A DNA stretch of 64,000 nucleotides from Granulicella cerasi (lineage in GTDB: Bacteria > Acidobacteriota > Terriglobia > Terriglobales > Acidobacteriaceae): positions 310,001-374,000 of the forward strand of contig NZ_JAGSYD010000002.1 of NCBI RefSeq assembly GCF_025685575.1, read 5' to 3'. The translations under genes and the position numbers were made by a program. The notes beneath the pieces were generated by a model, which made no database searches, was not told the DNA's origin, and saw only the letters and a list, made by a program, of their open reading frames with translations. This document shows, piece by piece, positions 18,526 to 25,206 of the stretch (position 1 is the first letter of the stretch; each line of letters starts with the position of its first letter).

Positions 18526-18905
18526 CTATGGTCGACTTCCGCAAGCTGAGCTCCTGGCAGAAGGCACACGCAATCGCGCTGAACATCTATGAACTCACCC
18601 GAGGCCTCCCCCAGGACGAAGCCTTTGGCATGACGATCCAACTGCGGCGCGCCGCCACTGCCATCCCGCAACGCATCGCACTTGCTGCCGGACATGACAT
18701 ATCCCTGATGAGCGCGGAGACCAAGAAGGCCGCTGCGCTCACGAATGATCTCGAATACCTGATTCTGCTGTCACGCGATCTTGGCTACTTCACTACCGCG
18801 ACGCATGAGCTACTCACGGCGGAGGTCACCGAAGTTCGCAAGATGCTGTTCGGCCTGGCGCGTTCGCAAGCTTCCCCTGCACAAACTCCCGCAGCGGCGC
18901 ACTAG
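18522..18905 (+). CDS. Four-helix-bundle protein (S23/intervening-sequence family)
   Basis: About 127 residues from GTG 18522, or 125 from ATG 18528; no clear ribosome site is seen. MVDFRKLSSWQKAHAIALNIYELTRGLP, FGMTIQLRRAATAIPQRIALAAG and TNDLEYLILLSRDLGYFT follow the family pattern (D/F..L..W..A..L....Y..T..FP..E..GL..Q.RRAA.SI..NIAEG) closely. Family members form homopentamers and are known from 23S rRNA intervening sequences and diversity-generating elements, but most chromosomal copies have no assigned role. The last 80 bases overlap the 3' end of the opposite-strand P-loop gene. Confidence 0.85.
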   Translation: MTMVDFRKLSSWQKAHAIALNIYELTRGLPQDEAFGMTIQLRRAATAIPQRIALAAGHDISLMSAETKKAAALTNDLEYLILLSRDLGYFTTATHELLTAEVTEVRKMLFGLARSQASPAQTPAAAH

Positions 18906-19443
18906 AAAAATCCGCCTCCACCGCGAACCACGGTTTCTTCAGCAGCGACGGCGCGACGCCCGCCCAGGAACCTCGCTGCTCGCCAATGAACGCGTCCACA
19001 CGATCCAAATAGCGCAGCGCCGAGGGCTTGAAGTCCTCCACCGCGGCGTCGGTTACGAACAGCGCCAGGTCCGGCCGTACAAAGCGCAGCACACTGTTTG
19101 ATTCCACGATCACATTCTCGTTCTCCGCGATCAGCTTCCGCACCCGCGGCATCGCGGAGGCCAGTTCTCCCTGTTGCGTGCGCACCCAGATCGACCGCCG
19201 CGCTCCCGCGGCCAGATATCGCGACGTGTCCTTGCCGCTCGTCGCCGAGCGCTCCTCGCTGATCGCGATCGTGTGATCCGCCGTTGCACAGTCGCACGGC
19301 TCGCCGTTCGCCGAGCAGACGCCATGCCCGTACTGGGTGATCTTCACCGCCACCCACTCGCGCTCGCGAAACGCGCCGATGACACCAGCCATCACGCCCG
19401 TCTTGCCGATATTTCGCGTGTGACCGCCGACGACTACCAGCAT
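18826..19443 (-). CDS. P-loop protein resembling MobB, in lipid A operon
   Basis: 205 residues. The N-terminus MLVVVGGHTRNIGKTGVMAG carries a Walker A-like loop (GGHTRNIGKT) as in MobB/CooC-type GTPases. A Cys cluster CSANGEPCDC lies near residues 43-53 and VRPDLALFVTDAA provides a strand typical of the fold. The function is not known; MobB proteins bind GTP during molybdopterin guanine dinucleotide formation, but no other molybdenum gene is here. It begins 13 bases after lpxD and is the last gene of a leftward run with lpxD and an acyltransferase, which suggests a common transcript rather than a common pathway. Confidence 0.7.
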   Translation of the reverse strand: MLVVVGGHTRNIGKTGVMAGVIGAFREREWVAVKITQYGHGVCSANGEPCDCATADHTIAISEERSATSGKDTSRYLAAGARRSIWVRTQQGELASAMPRVRKLIAENENVIVESNSVLRFVRPDLALFVTDAAVEDFKPSALRYLDRVDAFIGEQRGSWAGVAPSLLKKPWFAVEADFSSAPLREFVQGKLANAPGRTASCELR

Positions 19444-19456
19444 CGCTGCACCCCTG

Positions 19457-20341
19457 TTACTTCAGACGCCGCAAACGCGCCAACGACTTCAGCATGTCTT
19501 TGATGGGCTCAGCTGGTGTACCTGCAAACATCTGCCCAGGTCCCTTTACCGTCGCTCCACGGAATACGCCTGCCTGCCCGCCGAGAATTACGCCCGGGCC
19601 GATGTGGCAGTGGTCGGAAATGCCCACTTGCCCGGCCAGCACGGCACCGTCCTCTATCACACACGAACCCGAAATTCCGACCTGCGCGGCGATGACCACA
19701 TTCCTGCCGACGCGCACATTGTGGCCAATGTGCACGAGGTTGTCGATCTTCGTTCCTTTGCCAATGCGCGTTTCGCCCAGCGCGCCGCGGTCAATCGTCG
19801 AGTTTGCGCCGATCTCTACATCGTCCTCGATCACCAACTCGCCCTGCTGCGGAAACAGCGTGTACTCGCCCGTCGCGGCATCGCGCACATAACCGAATCC
19901 CAGCCCGCCCAGCACCGCGCCCGCCTGCACCAACACGCGGTTCCCCAGCACCACGCCAGCCAGCACCTTCGCTCCCGCGCCCAGCGTCACATCGTCGCCT
20001 AGAACAGCATTCGCTTCGACGACCGCTCCGGCAGCCACGTACACGCGCGCGCCGATCTTCGCCATTGCATCGACTGACGCCGAAGGATGCACGAACGCCT
20101 CACGCTGCGGCGCAATCTTCTGGGCAAACTTCGCGAACTCAAGACGCGGATTCGTCACGACGACAATGCGCTCGTCAGCGGATTCCCCAGCCAACTCCGA
20201 GGTCGTCAGTACGGCTCCGGCCCGGGACGCGAGTGCTGCGGCCAACGACTCCGCCGACTCCGCAAACACCACTGCATCCGCCTTCGCGTTCTCTGCGGAG
20301 GCGACATGTGTCATCTTTTCGTGCAGCTCTTCCAGCTTCAT
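19457..20341 (-). CDS. lpxD: UDP-3-O-acylglucosamine N-acyltransferase, short form
   Basis: 294 residues, shorter than the ~340 of E. coli LpxD: the N-terminal uridine-binding part is reduced to about 90 residues. The rest is a left-handed beta helix of hexapeptide repeats, with [10 protein letters not shown] and the catalytic His in [12 protein letters not shown]. The C-terminal sequence [21 protein letters not shown] is typical. LpxD adds the N-linked hydroxyacyl chain in lipid A synthesis in the cytoplasm. It sits nine bases downstream of a lipid A acyltransferase-like gene. No lpxA, fabZ or lpxC is adjacent, so this may be one of several paralogues. Confidence 0.9.
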   Translation of the reverse strand: MKLEELHEKMTHVASAENAKADAVVFAESAESLAAALASRAGAVLTTSELAGESADERIVVVTNPRLEFAKFAQKIAPQREAFVHPSASVDAMAKIGARVYVAAGAVVEANAVLGDDVTLGAGAKVLAGVVLGNRVLVQAGAVLGGLGFGYVRDAATGEYTLFPQQGELVIEDDVEIGANSTIDRGALGETRIGKGTKIDNLVHIGHNVRVGRNVVIAAQVGISGSCVIEDGAVLAGQVGISDHCHIGPGVILGGQAGVFRGATVKGPGQMFAGTPAEPIKDMLKSLARLRRLK

Positions 20342-20350
20342 CGCTCTCCT

Positions 20351-21313
20351 CTAGTACACCGGCGGCTCGCCCGCGGGGCGCGTCTTCCAGCGACGATGCA
20401 ACCACAACCACTGGTCCGGGAACTCTCGGATCGCAGCCTCCAGCGCTGCTGTAAACCGCGCTGTGTTCGCCACGATGTCCGCCTCGGCGTCACCAGTTTT
20501 CCGCACGACGATCTCCTCGCCAAAGTGCAGAACGTATTTGCGCTCATCTTCATGCCAAGCGAGGTATCCCGGCAGCACGGCGGCGCCTGAGTGCATCGCC
20601 ACACGCGCGAGCCCCGAGGCCGTGCAGGCCTCAACGCCAAAGAACGGCACAAACACCCCCTGCGGCGGCGTCATGTTCGTGTCCATCAGAATGCCGACGG
20701 TCTGGCCCTGCCTCATCGCAACCAGTAGCCCGCGCGCAAAGTCATCCTTGTGCAGCGCGCGGTTGCCATGCAGCGAGCGCACGCGGTCGACGAACGCATC
20801 CACGCGCGGATTGTCCAGGCGACGAATCACCATCGACATCGGATGCCCCATGAGCGAGTGGTAGAAGCTGGAAAGTTCCCAGGCACCAAGATGCGCCGTC
20901 AACACCAGCACCCCTTTGCCACGAGCCTCAGCCGCGAGGAACCGCTCCAGCCCAGCCTCGTCGTAGCGCACAAACTTCGACGCCGACTCACGCGTGTAGC
21001 CGCTCATCTTGCAGAATTCGGCCATCTGCCAACCGAGCGAGCGAAACTCTCCGCGCAGTAATTGCTCGCGTTCTGCCTCTGTCTTTTCCGGAAACGCGAT
21101 CTCGAGGTTCCGCATACCGACGCGTCGCAGACGCCCAACGGCCGCGTATGCGAAAGCCCCAATGCCCGCTCCGAGCGCACGAGCCGCGGGCCTTGGCAAC
21201 GCACCCACCGCACCCACCAGCGAACGCAGCGCCCAATACTCCGCCGCTTGCCGGAAGGCGCCGCCACCCTTCTTGCGGGGAGGCTGTGTCTGCTTGGAAT
21301 CCATCGCGTTCAA
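20351..21313 (-). CDS. LpxL/HtrB-type lysophospholipid (lipid A) acyltransferase
   Basis: 320 residues from TTG 21313, or 317 from ATG 21304 (MDSKQTQPPRKKGG). An N-terminal membrane helix with GAVGALPRPAARALGAGIGAFAYAAVG is followed by the acyltransferase motif HLGAWE (HX4E) near residue 142, as in LpxL/LpxM. GQTVGILMDTNMTPPQGVFVPFFG is the second conserved block. It likely adds a secondary acyl chain to lipid A at the inner membrane. A TACACT box lies eight bases upstream of the TTG and may be its -10. Leads the operon with lpxD and the P-loop gene. Confidence 0.88.
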   Translation of the reverse strand: MNAMDSKQTQPPRKKGGGAFRQAAEYWALRSLVGAVGALPRPAARALGAGIGAFAYAAVGRLRRVGMRNLEIAFPEKTEAEREQLLRGEFRSLGWQMAEFCKMSGYTRESASKFVRYDEAGLERFLAAEARGKGVLVLTAHLGAWELSSFYHSLMGHPMSMVIRRLDNPRVDAFVDRVRSLHGNRALHKDDFARGLLVAMRQGQTVGILMDTNMTPPQGVFVPFFGVEACTASGLARVAMHSGAAVLPGYLAWHEDERKYVLHFGEEIVVRKTGDAEADIVANTARFTAALEAAIREFPDQWLWLHRRWKTRPAGEPPVY

Positions 21314-21351
21314 ACGCTCTCAGTGTACGCAATTCATCGCGTTGGAAGCAG

Positions 21352-21379
21352 CAAAAGGCGGCCGGAGATCCGGCCGCCT
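21352..21379 (-). terminator. Terminator of the SYLF gene
   Basis: Perfect 10-bp GC stem (21356-21365 with 21370-21379), loop of four, followed on the minus strand by TTTT. Lies 25 bases after the SYLF stop. Confidence 0.85.
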
Positions 21380-21403
21380 CTCACTCACCCGAAACGCTGG
21401 TGT

Positions 21404-22096
21404 TTAGTGGTTGATCTTCGAGATCACGAAGTACTTCGCGGTCGTGCGAACGAAGCGCTGTGCATTGGCCGGAACCGGTGTCTTGCCAGCAAGCACCTGC
21501 TTGAACGGCAGGTTCGCGCCATACTCCGCACGCATATCGTCGTCATCCGCATCCAGCACGGTACCGTCAAGGTTGATGCCGGCGAAGAGACCCTTCGAAC
21601 GCGAGTAGGTCAGGAACTCCGAGTTGAGCTTCCAGTCGGTGCCAGCCTGCGCATTACGACCCACCGGGCCTGCCGAAGCTGCTGCATCCGCACCGAGCTT
21701 GAACTTCGCGCCCAGCATGTGCTGCAGGCCGTGCTCGTTCATAGCCACCAGGACGAGGTCAGTCGACTGACCGCCAATCTGCCAGCCGAAGCTGCCACCA
21801 GCGAGCTTCACCATCACCGGAGCAGACCAGCCCGTCGGCGTGCGGCAGGTCGCTGCGCCCTTGCCGTACTGTGCGCCCACGATGAAAGCGCCCTTCTTGT
21901 AAGCCGGGATCACAACGACGCAGTACGCGCCCGAAAGGATCGACTGCGGAATGCCCTTGTCAGGCGTCGCCATGATCTCCTGCAGCACATTCGCTGAATT
22001 GTTCAGACGCTCCGCGTTCTTGTCATCCTGCGCATGGGCTGCTACTGCACCCAGACCCATTGCCAGACCCAGTACAGCACTCACCATCTTCTTCAT
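21404..22096 (-). CDS. SYLF-domain lipid-binding exported protein
   Basis: 230 residues from ATG 22096, chosen for AAGGAG seven bases upstream and for the signal peptide KKMVSAVLGLAMGLGAVAAHAQ. The rest is the SYLF (Ysc84) domain: ERLNNSANVLQEIMATPDKGIP, CVVVIPAYKKGAFIVGAQYGKG and GSFGWQIGGQSTDLVLVAMNE. Eukaryotic SYLF domains bind phosphoinositides; the bacterial role is unknown. Expected in the periplasm or on the envelope. It has its own promoter and terminator, so it is a single-gene unit. Confidence 0.9.
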   Translation of the reverse strand: MKKMVSAVLGLAMGLGAVAAHAQDDKNAERLNNSANVLQEIMATPDKGIPQSILSGAYCVVVIPAYKKGAFIVGAQYGKGAATCRTPTGWSAPVMVKLAGGSFGWQIGGQSTDLVLVAMNEHGLQHMLGAKFKLGADAAASAGPVGRNAQAGTDWKLNSEFLTYSRSKGLFAGINLDGTVLDADDDDMRAEYGANLPFKQVLAGKTPVPANAQRFVRTTAKYFVISKINH

Positions 22097-22142
22097 CGCT
22101 AATCTCCTTACGCGCGCACCAGCGCCGTATTTCGAGTGAGAT

Positions 22143-22170
22143 GGAATACCAGGGGCTGTGGTTGTGTCAA
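22143..22170 (-). promoter_or_regulatory. Sigma70-like promoter of the SYLF gene
   Basis: On the minus strand TTGACA (22165-22170) is followed after 16 bases by TATTCC (22143-22148). This would give a leader of about 40 bases to ATG 22096, including the AAGGAG site. Confidence 0.55.
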
Positions 22171-22205
22171 CGTCAAAAATGTTCACAAGTTGACCTCACC
22201 AAACC

Positions 22206-22255
22206 AAAAAAGAGGGGTGGGAGCCACGCTCTTGCCAGCGTCGCCACTCCACCCC
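22206..22255 (-). terminator. Terminator of the LuxR-type regulator
   Basis: On the minus strand, GGGGTGG (22249-22255) pairs with CCACCCC-like 22214-22220; an inner GACGCT/AGCGT arm extends the stem and TCTTTTTT follows. It lies 130 bases beyond the regulator stop. Confidence 0.75.
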
Positions 22256-22384
22256 ATTTCTCCCAGGTCTGTACTGAAGTAATCATGCGACGGTTACCAA
22301 ATTCCCACAACGGTACGAAGGGCTGTAGACCTCGTCCATTGTTCCGAAACAGTAACGTGCGCTCGAAAAGGGGGCGCCAGCCGC

Positions 22385-23035
22385 CTAAGCGCGCTCTTCT
22401 TCTTCCATGGCGCGCAGCGTGAGTTCTACGCGGTTTGCGGTACCGGTCTTGCGCAACATGCGGCCCAGGTGCGCCTTCACGGTGGTCTCGTCAATGCCTA
22501 AAGCCTGCGCGATATCGCGGTTCGATTTGCCGTCCTTCAACAGGCGAAGCACCTCATGCTCGCGCGGCGTCATCTTCGAAGCCACAGATAATCCGGTCGC
22601 GGTCTTGGAAGAAGACGTGCCACCTTCTTCCAACAGTCGCGCCAGCACCTTGCGCGGCGCCCAGACCGAGCCATCGAGCACGACCTCCATGGCCATGCGG
22701 AACTCGCTCTCGCTTGCCGTCTCGGCCAGATACCCCTTCGCACCGGCACCGATCACCGCTTGCACATGCAGCGGCTCCACGGACGCGCCAACGACGACGA
22801 CCTTCGACTGGGGGCTTTCACGACGGATGCGGCTCAGCATCTCCGGCAACTGGCCGTTCGACATGCGCGTGTCCAGCACCAACGCCGACAGCGTCGCGAG
22901 CTGCTTCCACAGATGCGCAGGAGAAAGGATTACCGCCTCGAGACCATCGATCTCGTTCAGTATGGATTCCAGCCCAATTGACCGGAGCGGATCAGAGGCA
23001 AGAATGCCGATCCGCTGATTCATGTCTGCCTGCAT
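22385..23035 (-). CDS. NarL/FixJ-type response regulator (receiver plus LuxR HTH)
   Basis: 216 residues from ATG 23035 (212 from an internal ATG MNQRIGIL). The receiver-like part (residues 5-120) has ALVLDTRM, with a plausible phospho-acceptor Asp, and GAKGYL with the conserved Lys, but only one acidic residue in the usual N-terminal pocket (ASDP). The C-terminus is a LuxR HTH: MTPREHEVLRLLKDGKSNRDIAQALGIDETTVKAHLGRML. No sensor kinase is adjacent, so its signal is unknown. It acts as a cytoplasmic DNA-binding regulator. Confidence 0.9.
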   Translation of the reverse strand: MQADMNQRIGILASDPLRSIGLESILNEIDGLEAVILSPAHLWKQLATLSALVLDTRMSNGQLPEMLSRIRRESPQSKVVVVGASVEPLHVQAVIGAGAKGYLAETASESEFRMAMEVVLDGSVWAPRKVLARLLEEGGTSSSKTATGLSVASKMTPREHEVLRLLKDGKSNRDIAQALGIDETTVKAHLGRMLRKTGTANRVELTLRAMEEEERA

Positions 23036-23114
23036 CGTCCTCTTAGGATCTACATCCGTCCTGAGCGTTCAACCTTGCAGCGTTCTCACGCCGCATGTAC
23101 AGCCTTGGGCCCGA

Positions 23115-23669
23115 TTACAGTTTCGGCAGCACGATTCCCTGCTGCTTCTGGTACTTCCCGTTGCGATCGCCATAGCTCACTTCGCACTGTTCGTCGCTCT
23201 GGAAGAACAGGATCTGGCACAGGCCTTCGTTCGCATACACCTTCGCCGGAAGCGGCGTGGTGTTGGAGATTTCGAGCGTCACATAGCCTTCCCACTCAGG
23301 CTCAAATGGCGTGACGTTCACGATGATGCCGCAGCGCGCATACGTGCTCTTCCCCACGCAAACCGTCAGCACATCGCGCGGAATCTTGAAGTATTCGATC
23401 GACTTCGCGAGCGCAAACGAATTCGGCGGAACGATGACGCTGTCCGCCTGAACGGTCACAAAGGAGCGCTCATCGAAGTTCTTCGGATCGATGATCGCCG
23501 AGTTCACGTTCGTGAAAATCTTGAACTCATCGGAAACGCGCAGATCATAGCCGTAGCTCGAAAGGCCGTAGCTGATCACGCCTTCGCGTACCTGCTTCTC
23601 GCTGAAGGGCGAGATCATCCCGTTTTCCAACGCCTGCGTACGAATCCACTTATCGCTCTTGATCGCCAT
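23115..23669 (-). CDS. dcd: dCTP deaminase
   Basis: 184 residues from ATG 23669 with GAAGGAAG upstream; the longer frame to 23885 is spurious. Family motifs are [37 protein letters not shown] (with the catalytic region) and PLEISNTT-like [22 protein letters not shown]. The enzyme deaminates dCTP to dUTP for thymidylate synthesis in the cytoplasm. It diverges from the HU gene. Confidence 0.96.
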   Translation of the reverse strand: MAIKSDKWIRTQALENGMISPFSEKQVREGVISYGLSSYGYDLRVSDEFKIFTNVNSAIIDPKNFDERSFVTVQADSVIVPPNSFALAKSIEYFKIPRDVLTVCVGKSTYARCGIIVNVTPFEPEWEGYVTLEISNTTPLPAKVYANEGLCQILFFQSDEQCEVSYGDRNGKYQKQQGIVLPKL

Positions 23670-23771
23670 AAATCTTCCTTCGCGTCGCCCGCATCTTGCC
23701 GCAGACGATTCCGCTTGCAATTTCCTCAGAGGGCTTTTGTGCAGAGTACCGCAAACTGCTGTGGCTTTACA

Positions 23772-23800
23772 TTGACAATCGAAAACACCGACCCTACCAT
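23772..23800 (+). promoter_or_regulatory. Sigma70-like promoter of the HU gene
   Basis: Perfect TTGACA (23772-23777), 17-base spacer, then TACCAT (23795-23800). This predicts a leader of about 78 bases before TTG 23885. Confidence 0.6.
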
Positions 23801-23884
23801 CAACCCATCGGGCGTGTATCGCTCCCCCTCGACAGCTAACGCCATGCAAGTTACGGCGTCTGTTATGGAAAGGAAGACGACCCA

Positions 23885-24154
23885 TTGATTAAGCAGGATC
23901 TTGTACAGCGCGTCGTGGAACGCACCGGGCTACCGCGCATCAAGGCGGAAGCATCGGTGGATGCCATCTTCGAGGCTATGAAGAAAGCCCTTACCGGCGG
24001 CGAACGCATCGAGCTACGTGGCTTCGGCGTGTTCACCGTGAAACCTCGCAAGACTGGCGTAGGACGCAACCCTCGCACCGGCGCAGAAGTATCGATCGCT
24101 CCGGGCAAAGCCGTGCGCTTCAAGCCCGGCAAGGAACTGCACCTGCTCGACTAA
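23885..24154 (+). CDS. HU/IHF family DNA-binding protein
   Basis: 89 residues from TTG 23885, with AAGGAAG about eight bases upstream. The sequence [20 protein letters not shown] and the DNA-binding arm signature [21 protein letters not shown] are those of HU/IHF. It forms dimers and bends DNA in the nucleoid. The TTG start is notable for an abundant protein. Whether it is HU or an IHF subunit cannot be told from this single gene. Confidence 0.94.
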   Translation: MIKQDLVQRVVERTGLPRIKAEASVDAIFEAMKKALTGGERIELRGFGVFTVKPRKTGVGRNPRTGAEVSIAPGKAVRFKPGKELHLLD

Positions 24155-24222
24155 TTTCTCTCCCAGCAGGCGGGCACTCGTGCTCGCCTCTATCCCCATC
24201 CCACGGACGCAAACCATCCTGC

Positions 24223-25203
24223 ATGGCCCTACCTGAGACCGCGCCAGGCCCGCGCCCAACTTCCCCGACAATCGAACGCTCGACCCCACGCCAGCTTGCG
24301 ACCCAGGCCGCGCTGATGCTTTGTACCCTGCTGACCACCACCGCCATCGGCATGAGGTACATGGACAACTTCCGCCACGGGCGCTTCCCGCTCGCGACCG
24401 AAGCCGACATCTTCCCCTTCCGCTGGGTGCTGGCGCATCTCGCCGACTGGCGCACCGGCCTGCCCTTTTCGCTGAGCCTGCTCGGCATCCTGCTCGCACA
24501 TGAGTTCGGCCACTACTTCGCCTGCCGCCGCAATGGCATCAGCGCCACGCTGCCCTTCGTACTTCCAGCGCCTACGCTCAGCGGAACCGCCGGAGCTGTC
24601 ATTCGCCTGCGCCAGCGCGTGAAAACCCGCGCCGCGCTCCTCAGCATCGGGGCCGCTGGCCCCATCGCCGGATTCTGCGTCGCCATCATCACCGTAACGC
24701 TCGGCTTGCTGCACTCGGTCGTCGCCATCGGCCAGCCGGAGCGCCTTGCCGAGCTCAACTCGCCGCTGCTTTTCGTCGCTGTCCAACGCGCGCTCACCGC
24801 CGCCGGAAAAATCAGCTTCAACGGCCCTGTACTCTGGCACCCCATCCTCGTCGCGAGCTGGATGGGACTGCTCATCACCTCGCTGAACCTCATCCCCGCA
24901 GGCATCCTCGACGGCGGTCACGTCCTTTACGCGCTCTCGCCGCGCATCCACCGCGTCGCCAGTACCGCGTCGGTGGTCGCCCTCTTCCTGCTGGCCGCTG
25001 CCAGCTGGGTCGGCTGGATCGTCTGGGCAATCTTCCTGCTCACACCCGCCATGCGACACCCGCGCGTCCGTGATCACTCTGAGATTTCGACTCCGCTCCG
25101 GCTCCTCGCACCGCTGTGCTTTCTGGTACTCGCACTCAGCATCACGCCGCGGCCCATCGCGCACGAAACCCTCTTCGATCTCCTGCGCGGCCTGCGCCAC
25201 TAG
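24223..25203 (+). CDS. Site-2 protease family membrane metalloprotease (M50)
   Basis: 326 residues. The zinc motif HEFGH is within LLAHEFGHYFACRRNG at about residues 90-105, and the third ligand is in IPAGILDGGHVLYAL near residue 230. Six or so hydrophobic segments are visible. There is no PDZ domain between the motifs. Members cleave transmembrane segments of regulators or signal peptides, but the substrate is unknown. The stop is three bases from that of the convergent priA gene. No good ribosome site is seen at ATG 24223. Confidence 0.9.
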   Translation: MALPETAPGPRPTSPTIERSTPRQLATQAALMLCTLLTTTAIGMRYMDNFRHGRFPLATEADIFPFRWVLAHLADWRTGLPFSLSLLGILLAHEFGHYFACRRNGISATLPFVLPAPTLSGTAGAVIRLRQRVKTRAALLSIGAAGPIAGFCVAIITVTLGLLHSVVAIGQPERLAELNSPLLFVAVQRALTAAGKISFNGPVLWHPILVASWMGLLITSLNLIPAGILDGGHVLYALSPRIHRVASTASVVALFLLAAASWVGWIVWAIFLLTPAMRHPRVRDHSEISTPLRLLAPLCFLVLALSITPRPIAHETLFDLLRGLRH

Positions 25204-25206
25204 CGG

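Noticed and set aside
24168-24189. Terminator after the HU gene
   Set aside because: The GGCG/GCAC hairpin is interrupted and not followed by T residues.
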